Part shown: positions 44,826 through 57,440 of the stretch, piece after piece | How positions within the stretch are numbered: position 1 is the stretch's first letter | How the letters are laid out: the number at the start of each line of letters is the position of its first letter | NCBI GenBank assembly: GCA_000711775.1 | Contig: ARYC01000615.1 | Span: forward strand, 62,001-126,000 | Direction of reading: 5' to 3' | DNA: 64,000 nt | Source: Oxytricha trifallax | Lineage: Eukaryota; Ciliophora; Spirotrichea; Sporadotrichida; Oxytrichidae | Notes under the pieces: generated by a model | What the model was told of the DNA's origin: nothing | What the model saw: the letters and a program-made list of their open reading frames with translations, nothing else | Databases searched by the model: none | Made by a program: the position numbers and the translations under genes

Positions 44826-46722
44826 AAAGAAATATTAACCATATTCATTTAAGAGTTAGTTTCATTTTGTGATATCATTCATTTATTTTAGTATAATGCT
44901 TATTAATTAGCATTCATTTTTCCTTTCTTCTCTTTTAAAAACTGTTGTCTTACCTATGATTACTCTCTTACAGCTACTCTAAATAAAATCTACTGTATTA
45001 TCTATAGTCAAGTTATGCATAAGTGATATAGAAGAAATTTCTTGTGGTGAATCTAGAATTTACTCCATTAGAATTAATTTCATTAATTTGTGGGCAATAC
45101 TGTACGTTATAAGTAAGTTAGATTAAGATTTCATAAACTTTAGACTCCTTTGGCTTATAAATCGAAAGGTTATCAACAAATTGTATGATTTCTTACTCGC
45201 TTTATGTCCATTTGCTTGTGTAAGAATCCTATGAACTAGTTTAGTTGAAAAGAACGAAGTGAAAAACATAACTTTTTAAGCCGAAATACTCATTAATGCT
45301 TGTTAAAATAGCATTTATTTATTTTTTTAAGGTGTAGACTTCTATTTAATCATAGTTTTTGTACCATAATTTGATTTAAAATATTTTGAATATGAACACC
45401 TACTTCATCTGGGTATAACTTGATTTATTATCAAGAGATCTCTGAATATAATAATAAATGTAATTTGAAATATTACCATAAGTAACATAGTATAATCGAA
45501 AGTTCTCATCAGTCTGTTAAAAATCTTGAATTTTATACAATTTCTCCAAAAACAATATTCAATATCATAAGAAAGTAGATATCTGTTTATCATTAAACCT
45601 ATAATGAAGCATTACAACTTGCAAGTTTAATGGAAATTGTACCCAGTTCTTAAAAATCTTAGAGCAGTTAAGATAATTACAATGAATCAAAGTGAACTTT
45701 TATTTTCTTGTTATATGTTTTATATCACCCAACGAAAGTGCTAAAATTTCAAAAAGCAATGATACCTAACAGCAGAAAATCTCTTTTAAAAACATTAAAA
45801 TAATTAAATAATGAACCTCAAAATATGACTAAATCTGTATTTAATAACTATTTCACTACTCAAACTTAAGTAGCAAAATAAATATTAATTGTCAAAAAAA
45901 TAAGCTGAAATTTAGTTTAATTCAATATCTCATGATGTAATATGGAATAATTGATCAACAAATCATAATAGGTACAAAACAATAGCATAAAAATAAAATA
46001 ATTAAAACATCTAATTAAAAGTTATAAAATTATTAAATTCGAATTTTTATTGAAGATATTGATTGGAATCGAATAGTGGGATATAAAGTTGTCTACCTAT
46101 GTCATCAAATTTCCATGTTATGATAAAAGATTCATGGCTGTTTAAGGCACATAGTTGTAGCCATTATCAGTGGGAGGGTGGCCCTACCGTCATTTTCATG
46201 TCTTAGAAAAGCTTTTTTTAATCTTTTATCAACATTTCTAAAGGCTGCTGTAGATTAAACCCCAAAGCTAAAGAGTTTATGATTAAGTTTATAAGATACT
46301 TTCTGACTACTTTTCTGCATTTGAGGTCAAATTTAGGATTTGCCTAGAAAAAATATTTTTTTCCCTTAAAATGTCTTATTCCTTATTTCTATGTTTTTAT
46401 AGAATTATTTCAATGAAAACTATGACGTTATCTATTCCAATTTAAACTTAAAATATAGATTATTTATAATTCTTTAACCTCCTCTTGTATTGGTATTTAA
46501 GTGCCTTTGTTATGAGTATATTTTATGTATTATTGTGTTTTAGATGAGTAACTTCTGGTTCTATCTTAATTCGATATGCATTAATTAAATTATTTTTGTT
46601 TAATTCAAGCAAATTATATATTTTTCTATATTTTTTAATCTTAACCCTGTCATTTGCAATCTCTAATTTGACAAGTATAACATATAATGCTTACCTAGAA
46701 TAGTACTCAACTCTCACGATTA

Positions 46723-48060
46723 TCATTATTAATTTGCTTTTAGCATCTTCTTAATATTTTAATCTTGTATGACAATCATATTAATTGTATTAATCTTTTG
46801 CTAAGTGTTAATGTAAAGAACTTTCAATATAGCTTTCTATATTATTGAATCATCGAACAATATATCATACCATTAAATACAATACTTTATCTACTTATCA
46901 TTATTGGGAAGTAACCAGGAGTCCCAAGTACCTATGCTAAAGTAACAATCTTCAATTATTAATCTCTATTTAGATCGAATGCTACTTTTCTTAAGGGTAG
47001 AGATTTAGCATAATGTTATTAAAGCCTAAAATTCTTTATGAAAATATAGAAATCCATGCAATTCCTGAATATCCTTTATCATATTTTATAAAAAATCGTT
47101 TAAATCATCAAGGTAACTGTTATTAAATGAAATTCCTTCATTGTCAATTAAAATCTCTTTAGTTTAAGTGAGTTGAAAGCATTGCTTAAAAATAAAACCA
47201 TCGAGTTTAAGCAAATTATTGCAATCTTTTCTAAAGGTCCTTCTAATAACCATTAATTAATAAAAAACTCTATAAGATATTTTTTTTTCTTGAGTAGAGC
47301 AGAAGGATGCAACTTGTATGTATACTCATCAACTGCGAGGTGATTTGCTTTTACAGGCATGTCTACAATTAAAGTGTTTTTCTTTTTCTACTGTTGAGAT
47401 CAACTACGTTTAATGAAGGTTTGTTCATAGCTAGTGCTTTTAAGTTTACTTAAATTGTATTATATGCAAGTTGATTCATCGATTTATATCGCTTCAATCT
47501 CTGAAGAATATTAATATTGCTCTATTTTTTTAGATAAAATTACTCTTTTTTGTTGTTGTTGCAACTACTTGTTAGGCTTCTTAATCTTGCATATAAAATT
47601 CTATATATGATGCTTCTGTGTAGACTTCTTTACTTTAGTTGAGTGAATGTAAGACTTCTTAAATAAGTAGTCTATCAGATTATTCTATTAGTTTTATAAA
47701 GCTTGAAATAAATCTTGACCTTGTTATAGAGCATCTTTTTGAGTTGCCTCTTCAATACTACATTGTTGACAAATAATTTTTGCAGTCCTTAGAATTAGAA
47801 TGCTTAATTCTTTTCCACTGGTACTTTCCTTTTATCTCCTCAACATCTTAATTAATGTTTTCATCTCCACAATTTGCTTCTTGTTCTTTACTTAGTACCT
47901 CTGATTAAACTTTAGAGCTCTTAACTCTGATTGCCTTCAATGTAGATTTCTATTGTTTTTTAGTATAGTAAAAGTTTAGCGATGAATAATCCAGTTGCAT
48001 GAGAATTGCTTTGAAGTTTTAGTTGGCTTCATTGTTAAAATTCAAATATAAGTTTTTTAT
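46723..48060 (-). CDS. Host gene, unknown, 3' part complete
   Basis: Minus-strand blocks in order: FKAILMQLDYSSLNFYYTKK and EVLSKEQEANCGDENINQDV (48060-47740); RLLIQEVLHSLNQSKEVYTE (to about 47530); YSSEIEAIQIDESTCIQYN (47500-47400); VDMPVKANHLAVDEYTYKLH (47390-47270). The last is a long frame LKLDGFIFKQCFQLTQTKEI with LIDNEGISFNNSYLDDLNDF and FSIGTWDSWLLPNNDKQIKY, ending at TGA 46725-46723. Four frame changes; about 400 residues. No domain recognised. Confidence 0.6.
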
Positions 48061-48442
48061 TATTAATCTATTTTTACCTTTCTAGTTTTGGTAACTCTGT
48101 ATAAGACTTAATTATAGCCAAAATATCATTTGATTACATGTATTAAATATAATTTTTAGAGCAAGTTTATAGCTATAACTTTTCTAGTTTTATACTCAAT
48201 AAATTTTGAGAAAAGTACTTACAAATATTAAACTACCCAGAGATTCCTGTCTAATATCTATGAGCCTGGTATTAATGTAGTAGCTTAAACTCTTAAAAAT
48301 TTAAAGTATTTGATCTAACTGGTTTGTTTTTCGTATAAATTTTTCTCTTACTAATATGAATTATTTAATTTCTTTTAAATTAAGCTTTTTTACTAATTCT
48401 TTGATACGAAAATTAAAATAACCCATAACTATTATCATCTAT

Positions 48443-48486
48443 TTTTTACATTATTTTGATCTTTCATATATAAAATAATGTAAAAA
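48443..48486. terminator. Short perfect hairpin downstream of E4
   Basis: TTTTTACATTATTTT and AAAATAATGTAAAAA are exact inverted copies around a 14-base loop. Its role is unknown; it could be a transcript-end structure or the relic of an element end. Confidence 0.3.
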
Positions 48487-48609
48487 TTAGTGACGAAGAA
48501 AATCAAATGCAAAACCAATTTATTTATAAATGCGAAATCAGTGTATATTTAATATTAGTATTGTACCCTATTCACTTTGTTTTGTGTATTGCCATATATT
48601 TTTAGCAGT

Positions 48610-49140
48610 TCATTTATGTGCTTTTGATTTTTGTATATTCTTTGATTTCTACTTGAGCTTAGCTGCAAAATCCTTTTTCTTCTGGTTTTACTTATCAGCT
48701 TAGTCATACAACCTCATTTGCTTCTTAGTCATCAAAATCTTTCCGAGCTCCTCCTCTGACTCCTTGATTCCTCCATTGCTGGTCTCTCCACTCTATTCTT
48801 ACTCTTCAGATCTATCTCTTTGTGGTCTACCCCCAAGGCATCTGCCATCTTCGTTTTATCCTCTGAAGCCATCTCTTCCGCCTCTGTACCCTCTGCAGCC
48901 AGCCCTGCATCCTCTTCTGTAGTTGCCATCGTCATCGTCTCTTCTCTCGCGCCTCTCTGGCTCTCCCTCCTCAATAACACCTCCATTCACGAGTTTCTCC
49001 TCTCCCCTTGACTTGTTCATAAACTGGAGGCTGGTCTCCACATTGGGCGTCTCGGCATTTTTGTCGAACCAGTATTGCAGGGGAAGTCACGGGAAGATCT
49101 TCGACTGGCGGGCTGCCAAAGGCTCTACTCGATTCTTCAT
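48610..49140 (-). CDS. E4 3' part: RGG-rich protein tail, one in-frame TGA
   Basis: ATG 49140 to TGA 48612-48610, interrupted by one in-frame TGA at about 49092. After the core shared with E3 (VEPLAARQSKIFP, QYWFDKNAETPN) the sequence becomes unique: GVIEEGEPERRERRDDDDGN, then a Gly/Arg-rich stretch with RGYRGGRDGFRG, then an acidic and a Lys/Gln-rich tail (EEELGKILMTKKQMRLYDQA). The RGG box and tail suggest an RNA-binding protein of the SERBP1/Stm1 type, but similarity is by composition only. E3 has EF-hands at this position instead. Confidence 0.5.
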
Positions 49141-49209
49141 GTTTTTCTCTACGGAAATGGGGTCTCCGACTCAGACAAATGTCCCAGAGGCCGAGATAAG
49201 TGAGCATCT

Positions 49210-50060
49210 TTATTTGGAGGAACAATCCTATGGCATTAAGCTAACGCCCTGAGACCCATTACCTTGGCAGTTGGAACGATGATGATGATCTACTAGGCAA
49301 TATACCTGCAGATCCTTTCAGGCTTCTCCCCTTCCTCTAGTGGCCAGTTATCTTCCCCATATGTGCGGCGGGATGCCCTTGGCGGATTCCCTCTCTGTTT
49401 AGAGGATATCGATAGCATGCTGATAGAAAGTCGTTAGGCAGGCCAAGGCTTCTTCATTCAGTCAGCAGCTTTCGAACGGATTGGCACATTCGTTGAATGG
49501 CACCACTGAGGGCGAGTGACCAGTTTGGGTGAATTCTAATTGAGATGATGTGAACAGGTGTTGACCAATCGTGGATAGCTGTCTCATGTTGTTGACCATG
49601 TACTATATAGTGCCCTCACCTCTTGCCTTCAGCGCGCCCTATGTAGTAAGTGATTAGTATTAGACATCTTCCTTAATCTTAACGTCTCTAATGGCCTCCT
49701 CCCTCTTCTTGCTAGGAGTCCTCAACGCTAATATCAGGCGCCTCCTGGCCAGGTAGCACTCCACGGTCTGCTGGATACGGTCCCGGTGGCAGTAGATGAT
49801 GTGTGGGTCGTAGAGAGTCGACATTATGCCTAAGATGCTCTTTGCAGAATGGTCTTCAGGGCAGATGTTCGCCAGCAAGCATGTCAACTTGGGGGCCATC
49901 CCCTGCCAGCTCATCGTTGGCTCTCTCTTCTGGTCAATCTTTATCCCTAGGGGCAGCACGGAGTGCGACAGCTGCACCGACGGCGAGGGTGGGTATTGAA
50001 TATAGTCGTCAATTGTGTGAGTAGGGGTCTTGCATTATCTGGCTCTAGAGATACTGTTAG
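49210..50060 (-). pseudogene. E4 core protein, N-terminal and middle parts
   Basis: Minus frame from about 50060 reads HTIDDYIQYPPSPSVQLSHS, then WQGMAPKLTCLLANICPEDH, YDPHIIYCHRDRIQQTVECY and LARRRLILALRTPSKKREEA. An in-frame TGA stands at 49464-49462 within NPFES(C)-LNEEALACLTTFYQH. The frame stops at 49318, and the natural reading moves to another frame (RICRYIAQQIIIIVPTAKVM, then DAHLSRPLGHLSESETPF). It is too broken to express as is. No known family recognised; the E3 relative is even more decayed. Confidence 0.5.
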
Positions 50061-50117
50061 GAATAATTTTTAAGTTTGATTAATAATATTAAATTGTTTA
50101 AATACTGACCTTTGAGA

Positions 50118-50195
50118 TTTGGTTGCTTTCTGTTTTGTGATAGGAGTCCTTATATATATTAGTACTTAGTGTATAAAATGAAAAGCAACCAAATT
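50118..50195. repeat. Hairpin, copy 3 (E4 flank)
   Basis: Arms ATTTGGTTGCTTTC and GAAAAGCAACCAAAT around an AT-rich loop. Confidence 0.7.
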
Positions 50196-50310
50196 CCTAT
50201 AATAATTATTCTTATATTCAAATTTAAATTAAACTTTTAACAACTTCCTATTCAAATTCAAATTATACTTTTACTTGTTATTTATAGTTCATTTGCTTTA
50301 TCATTCCAAT

Positions 50311-52023
50311 TGGAAAGTCTGGACCTACTTATTATATACAGTGGGAATCTCCCCTAGATTTAGTTTACTGTTCTTGCTATAAATAGCAATTATGTTTTTT
50401 TGTCTTCATATAAATTATTCCACTATTGAACACAATAACGCAATGGTCTCTGCTAAAATTAAGTTTACTCTATTTTTTGTTTGTTGTAAAATTCAGTTAT
50501 TCTCTATAATTTACTCCAAGGCACTCTATATAGGAATATTAAATGAATCCTTCAAGTAAATGTTATTCTCATTTATTTAAAAAGATTTCAATAATACTAA
50601 ATTAATATTGTAAAGTTTTAAAGTAAATTAACTTAATCCTAAAAATTCTGGAAATTTTAAAAAAAATAGTCAATTTGGAATTAGAATGAATTTTCGTAAT
50701 AATAGTGTATAATTTAGTAAAAAACAAATTTAGATAATTGACGGAATATTAAAAGTAAAAATAACATATAATTTTTGAGATTGCTATTTAGGCTGATATT
50801 AAAAGGTTTATAGATATGGTAAGCGAAGAACTAAAGTATTTTTGTCTTTTTCAATTGAATATATTGTTTTAATAATAGCTGTCATAAACCTATTTTATAG
50901 TTAGCTCAGAATATAATCTCAAAATTTATTTTTTTACTGAATTTTAGGAATATCAGCATTAAGTTAAAATTTAACCGAAAAGTGAAACCTCCTCTATCAT
51001 TGGAAGAATTAGTTTTTCTTGAATATGACCCCTTATTGGGGGGGTCTCTTGATAATCAGTCAAAACCCCTTAATGAATTTTATATGTGTTTCGATTGAGA
51101 TGGGTAATGTTGGGAATTTGGATTTTTTAAAATAATGGTACATCATTATTGTTTTTGTTATGAATATGATAAATTTTTAAACATATAAAATACTTTATTT
51201 ACAGCTTTTGAGTTTTTTGTTTAGTTATTTCTTTGATAACCTTGAAAGTGAAAATTAAATTTTTAATAGTGTTCTATCGTTTTTCATTTTTTTATAAACA
51301 ATAAATATGATCATTCGATTATAATAAACTAAATTTCATTCTCATTAGTATTTTCTGACTTTTTCTTCAATATAATTTTTAATAATTAATACCCAATTAC
51401 ATTTTATTTTTATACATTTCTCTATCATATAGAATTGAAATTTTTTATATAAACTTAATTAAGACAACTTGAGGGAAATTTTATAGTTTTTCTAAAAGCT
51501 AAGGCAATTTTATTTGAGAAATGAGAGATATTTTAGAATTTTAAATCTAAAATTTACTCATTATAGAAGCATGAACAAAAATGTATTTCAAGCTTAAAAT
51601 AATGCATTCATCCATATTTTAATCGAATACTTAATTTCAACATTTTTTGTTGATAGTGTAGCCTTTACGCTATTTAAAAACTCAATTATTTTAAAAGATA
51701 CGGTAATAAAGATTAAAATATACTTTTTTAGCTGTAAACCTCATGATTCTGGCCCATTTTTATGATAATAACATCATTAAATTAATTATGCTTATAAGCT
51801 GTATTTATTAATGATAGTAAAAGTTTAATAATTAATTTAAAATTCAATAAAAAATAATGTTAGCTTCAATTAACTACTTTTATATTCATTAGTTAAACAA
51901 TCTCAAAATTCTATATAGAAATATTAAAAGTCTTTATAGAATTATGATTAAATACAAATAGACTTTTTAGATTCCTTATTTATCAAATATAATAATTTTT
52001 TTCTCCACAAATTACGATTATTA
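50311..52023. other. AT-rich stretch, nothing assigned
   Basis: No convincing frame found by spot translation. A G7 run lies at about 51040. Confidence 0.25.
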
Positions 52024-52031
52024 GAATAATT

Positions 52032-52662
52032 GGGTGGTACCTGTCTCACACCCCCCACTTTTATTATAGTAAAAATAAAAATTGAAATTTTCGAACTAAC
52101 CAAATTTGAGTCAAAAATCACAAATTTAATAATTAAAAAACTTTTTGGTAACACTTTGAGGTATTATAACCTTGAAAAATTTATCGATTTATCATAAAAA
52201 TAAAAATATAAATAGTTAATTTATGATAATATTTTGGTGATTTTTCCTCCAACAACTTTCACTTCTTAACTTATAATTTGATGTGTACTGAAACTTGGAT
52301 ACAACTTTTTCTATTATTTGGAGTGACAAAACTATATTATTCATAAATCAATTGATTATTCATTTTATTAAATCTTAATTAAATTTTAAATATACTCCAT
52401 GTTCAGTACACATGAAATTATAAGCAAAGAAGTGAAAGTTGTTGGAGGAAAATCATCAAAATATTATCATAAATTAACTATTTATATTTTTATTTTTATG
52501 ATAAATCGATAAATTTTTCAAGGTTACAATACCTCAAAGTGTTTCCAAAAAGTTTTTTAATTATTAAATTCGTGATTTTTGACCCAAAATTTGGTTAGTA
52601 AGATAATTTCAGTTTTTATTTTTACTATAATAAAAGTGGGGGGTGTGAGACAGGTACCCCCC
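52032..52662. mobile_element. 631 bp foldback element with 8 bp target duplication
   Basis: Arms of about 260 bp are near-perfect inverted copies beginning GGG(T/G)GGTACCTGTCTCACACC at both ends. GAATAATT stands directly outside each end (52024-52031 and 52663-52670), an 8 bp target-site duplication as made by hAT-like transposases. No coding frame inside, so it is non-autonomous. Confidence 0.85.
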
Positions 52663-53178
52663 GAATAATTTAAGAATCTCTAAAATTTATTAGAAAAATC
52701 TATAAAGAACTAAGATAAGTGATAAGTCTTTATGAACTATTATCAATTATTATATATTAACTTAAGTTACTTTTATAAAAGAATTAAAATCTTAAAATTT
52801 ATAATTTAAGTAATTAAATTTGCCCAGTTAATAAAAATTAAGTATAATTATATTTGCCATTATAGCTACTAATATCGTTGGAACATATTAATTAAAATAA
52901 ATTTTAATTATATATGGATTACACTAATTTAACATTAGTGAAAATTCATCAAAAATAATAATTTAAATTACATTAAACATAATAACCATTATCAACTGGT
53001 TTAAAAAAATAATGATTTCTAAGATTATTATTAGATTAATCCCCTATTAAATGTTTTTATCTTAAAGGAAGTCAACTTAAATGATAATTTGGATATAGAT
53101 GTTGGAGTATTTGCCAAGTTCGAGAGATGTATTGACATTTTTTCCATTAATTTTCATTAAAAGAGCTCTTAATTAACT

Positions 53179-53599
53179 ATTGTAGGAATACATTCGTTTT
53201 TGGAAAATGAATTAAAATTAAATTAATTAAATATTAAAATCATGTCAGTTATGAAATCTAAAGTGAATCAAAATTCAAATCTGAGTCTATTCTACGGTAG
53301 ATCCCGCATTTTTAGCTGGACTTTGCTATTGACAATATTCTTGAATCATCCCAGGAAGAGAGATATTTTGATTTTGAGTTAACTCCCCAAGATAGTATAA
53401 TGGGTATTTCTCGCTTGGGAGAAGAGATAAAATCATTATTGCAATAATAGCCACCGTCTTATTTTTAATGCGCTATCCTGAGAGTATAATATTTTCAGGG
53501 TCTGGAGACATTTTCCAAAAGAAATAACTGAAGGTAATTAATATTTAATTAATTTTAATTTTAATTCATTTTCCCAAATCGAATGCATTCCTACAATAT
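53179..53599. mobile_element. Foldback element, family A copy 2
   Basis: Outer arms TATTGTAGGAATACATTCG and CGAATGCATTCCTACAATA are near-exact inverted copies followed by a long AT-rich inverted stretch. The inner part (AGCTGGACTTTGCTATTG, GGAAGAGAGATATT) is similar to 42918-43322 but more diverged. Confidence 0.75.
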
Positions 53600-53739
53600 T
53601 AATTTAATTAGGATTACCTTCTAATTATGTTCTAATTAAATAAGGAAGTAATAAATAAGTTTAAAAACACAATGAGTTCACATGAACTAATAAATTAAAT
53701 TGTATTTTGCTCTTATTAAAAAATAAACCTAATTTTATA

Positions 53740-55440
53740 AGGACCTCCTAAAGTATCAAAATTATATTAGGAGTTAAAATATTATGAAAATGGAGTCTAT
53801 AAAAATGGAAAGTAGAATTCTTCATTAAGCAATGTATTTTTAGTAATCTTAATAAAACAAAGGAAAATTCTTTTTCCATTTAAATTTTTATATTGGAATA
53901 ATTTGAACGTGACATTTAAAAGAATGTGTGCATTAAAATACAAGCAACATAAGTTGTAACAATAAAATGAAATAAAAAAAAACTAGTAAAAGCATAGATA
54001 AAGAAACTAATAAAATATAAACCCCAAAACCCCAAAATTACCAAAATCAATCAGAATACATATAAAACTCATTTGGGGTTTTGAGGTCTTGAATACCCAT
54101 CAAACTAAAGAGAAAGAGAAGATATGAATTGGGGGGTTTAAAACGTTTGTTATTTACAAAATAAAAATTTCATGAGTCAAAAGTTACATGGCTCCCGTGA
54201 TTATTAACGTGATTCAATATACAAAACTATTTAAACTTTCTCCAAGATACTATTATATATTAACAAAAATCTCAAATATTGTTGGTTTATTTAATTCCTG
54301 GTCACCTCATAAACTTCAGTTACTGTCTTTCTCTTGTTCATGAAGTACCAGTGTCTTAAGATGGATAAGTTTTCATGTGGATATCACTTGCATAACCGAA
54401 AATACTTGTGATCTTTGGGCAGTTGGGAGACAATTATTATGTCATTTCTATAAGTCTTTTTAGCATTTACAATTTATATAAGAAAATCGATAAATTAAAA
54501 TTAAATTAATCAAGAAAAAATGAAAACGTAAAGATGGTGTCCTGGAGAAGCTAGTTAATCACTAAAATTTGTAATTTACAAAAAAATTATTTCTAAACAT
54601 TTTTTATTTTAGCAATACTTACCAAAAGGATTGGAGACGTCAGTAGACCAAGAGCTCAAGAGCTCAAGAGACACTGGAAAAAGATGGGAACAACAAAGTA
54701 AGTTTGGCCTGATGAAGCAAAATACGAAGGAGAATTGAGAGATGAATATCTGTTTGTGAATTACATTTTTGTTACTCAATATACAATAATTATTATTTAA
54801 ATTCATATCAAAATATATTTATCAATTCTCGATTTTTTTTTCATAATTATGAGCAATACAAAAAATCTCGGGGATGGAAAATCCAGATATTTTGAATCTA
54901 CTAAGCATTGATCAACCTAGACTCTCTTGGTATCTGATCCTTTTTCCTTTGTTGTGATAAAATCAAATTAAAGATCTTAATTAAGGGATAATATCAGTAC
55001 CAAGGGTTAAACAGTCAATATGAAGTAAGATGATTCTTCAGACTGACTCATGAATTGATTGAATATATAATAATAAGTCTTTGAAATTTGCTTAATATTT
55101 TTTAGATAAAAAAAGATTCCTCACTGACTCTTTGCACAATGGCAAATAGCAAATCGTATTAGTCTTCACAGGAATGTAACACTGACTAAAAGAGGAAAAT
55201 ATTTGGTTATAAGTAATACTTCAAATATAATGCATCACAAGAAATGGAACACTAAACTGCGTCCTAGAAATGATATGGGGTCTTTTGGAAAATATAAATG
55301 TTCAATTATCTGGGTACCTAAACTAGATACGTCCCTAATTTCGATTGCAATACTAAAATTCAAAATATGTCTAATGGCTAATGCTGAGACAATCTTCCAG
55401 AATAGACAATGCGATAGAACTAACTAAATCAAGGGATATT
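53740..55440 (+). CDS. Host gene with MORN-like repeats
   Basis: About 53773-54112 is one long plus-strand frame starting ELKYYENGVYKNGKQ, a MORN-like motif, and ending in a basic Gln/Asn/Lys-rich region. A block at 54614-54900, after an acceptor TTTTAG, reads KRHWKKMGTTKQVWPDEAKY and EGELRDE; WPDEAKYEGEL fits the MORN consensus. 55139-55260 reads MANSKSYQSSQECNTDQKRK, and 55268-55390 MFNYLGTQTRYVPNFDCNTK. MORN proteins usually act at membranes or the cytoskeleton. Exon limits and frame changes between blocks are undefined. Confidence 0.5.
54138..54165. repeat. Possible decayed E1-type end
   Basis: TAAAACGTTTGTTATTTACAA resembles the E1 terminus AAAACCCCAATGCTGTTATT plus TACAA. Single copy, no partner found. 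Confidence 0.25.
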
Positions 55441-57086
55441 CGAAGAGCAGAAAATTAAACTCGATATTAATTATAAAGCCCATCAAGTGGAATGATTTAA
55501 GAATTGTTCAAGATTTTTACTCTAAGAGAGGCATTTAACTTGAAATCATTAGTCATACTACTATGATTTCTATAAGTAAAGGCCTGACTCCAATCAACAT
55601 TTAAGGTTCCTTATCTGTAATTTATAATATATTTAGCAATCTTCTTAGATGGATTTCCTTATCTAACAATTCAGTGCAAAAATTGACAGATACTTCATTT
55701 TCAATCTCTTTTCAACTGCTTCATCAAATTTTAATATGATATTTTTATTTAAAATGATAATTTATGAGCAATCTAAAGAAATATTGTATGATAGTAAAAT
55801 TTATCATGATGATTTTTTATCTAATTAATTTTAAATCTGCGTAATTTCACAAATAGTTTAAACTAAAACTCTTTGAGGTATGGTTTTATGTAGCAATTAG
55901 TTTAATTAATTATTATATTAAAAATAAAAAAAATTTGGCAAAAATTTTTAAATAAAAGATATTCTTAAATGGCCTATTAACTAGAGTGATTTGTTGTAGA
56001 CATAATATAATAAGATTAAAATTCAATAATATTAGCATTTATTATTTTAATATTTAAAATAATCCACTAAAACTAGAAATCGCCTATGTTGAATATTCAA
56101 TAATTTGTGTTGTTTAATTTAATATAAACACTTTTTTTTACTAACAATCCTTTTATCTTATCTCTCAGTTTTGCCATTTTTCTTTTTATTTGCTTTGCTC
56201 ATCATTCTATTTATTTTATTAACATTTATTGGTTAACTTTAAGTTCAACCACTCCAAAGCTCAATACACAAATATATAATCAATAGATTTTTGTTAAATC
56301 ATTAATTTTACTGTTAATAGTTAACAGCCTACTTTATAATTATTATTTCTATGTGTGAATATCATTTCTTCTATAATGTTATGTACTCATTAATAAAATG
56401 CTTTAAATTGTAAGCTATTGTCTTTCTTATCCACAAATTTACCAATTATTTTGTCATATTTTTAACTAACCAAATACACATTCTGATTTGATAAAGTTAA
56501 ATCTCTTGAGATATATAAACATAGTTTATAAATAGTATAAATTTAATATATTTATCATCTTTTCTTCATCTCTTTCAATTAAATTATTAGCTTCCTTCTC
56601 ATTGTGGTTTAGTTAATTAGATTTAATTAGTCATAAATTTTATTTTTAATTTAAGAAAATATATATTTATATATTATATTATCATTATATAACTATAAGT
56701 TCAATAAGTTTTATAAGGGGATGTTTGAGTTTTCGAGAATATTATCGATTCATAATATTTTTAAATAATAATATACATAAACAAAGTCAACAGTTTAAAA
56801 TATTATGGATTGTAACAAAAAATATATTAAAATTGATCAATTATGAAAATAGTATTGTATAAAAAATGCGTTGTGCATCATTGCTTTAGCAATCTTGATT
56901 AGGGAACAATCAATAGTTTACATAGATAAGTTCTACTTGTCAATAGAGTATGATTTTGGCTTTGATATTTGGGATCTCGAAAATCAAAGTATTTGAAAGC
57001 AATTGAAATGTACTTTGAAAAACCTTACTGCTGAGGAGAAGGTAAATTAAGTGATGATACTCCTAAATAATAATCGCCTAAATAGA
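55441..57086. other. AT-rich stretch, nothing assigned
   Basis: No convincing frame found by spot translation. Confidence 0.25.
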
Positions 57087-57093
57087 TATTATA

Positions 57094-57351
57094 GTTAAAA
57101 TAGATAAAAAAAGGAAATTTCAGAAATACAAATTAATTAAAACTATATTAGTAATTACAACTGTCATGAATTAGGAGTACCATTAATCATATTTTGATTT
57201 AAATTTAATATTTAATTAATTAATCAATCAATTAATAATATATAATTAGTGGTCTAGTGGTCTGGTGGTCTGGCAGGGTCTTTAGCAGACCACTTTTGTA
57301 AATATATAAATTTAATTTAATAAATCAATGTTTTACAGATGCGTAGACTGC
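57094..57351. repeat. E5 left inverted repeat with iteron-like units
   Basis: Includes AGTGGTCTAGTGGTCTGGTG followed by GTCTGGCAGGGTCT and AGCAGACCACT (57249-57296): repeated GGTCT units, the outer ones able to pair as a stem-loop. Confidence 0.8.
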
Positions 57352-57440
57352 ACTAATTACTACTCTAAACACTAGACTTTACACCGCAACTCTCTCAGAT
57401 CACGGACTGATGCTGTCATTTAGTCACATTCTTCTCTTTT

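Larger units (their letters stand above)
48610..50310 (-). mobile_element. E4: repeat unit sharing core and hairpin flank with E3
   Basis: See E3 and E7. The shared flank starts at GTTAGGAATAA (50056) and runs through the hairpin to about 50305, where CTTGTTATTTATAG...TTTATCA weakly recalls the E1 terminus. Higher GC than surroundings. Confidence 0.5.

Noticed and set aside
48923..49252. Plus-strand ORF with KIFDWRAAKGSTR, similar to RIFEWRAASGTTR at 23944
   Set aside because: The two DNA stretches are homologous, so every frame shows similarity. The minus frames extend further and have better residue use.
54020..54083. AACCCCAAAACCCCAAAA with a G4T4-like tract 40 bp later, as if a tiny telomere-capped unit
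   Set aside because: Both tracts lie in one open plus-strand frame (NPKTPK ... WGFEV), so chance codon use explains them.
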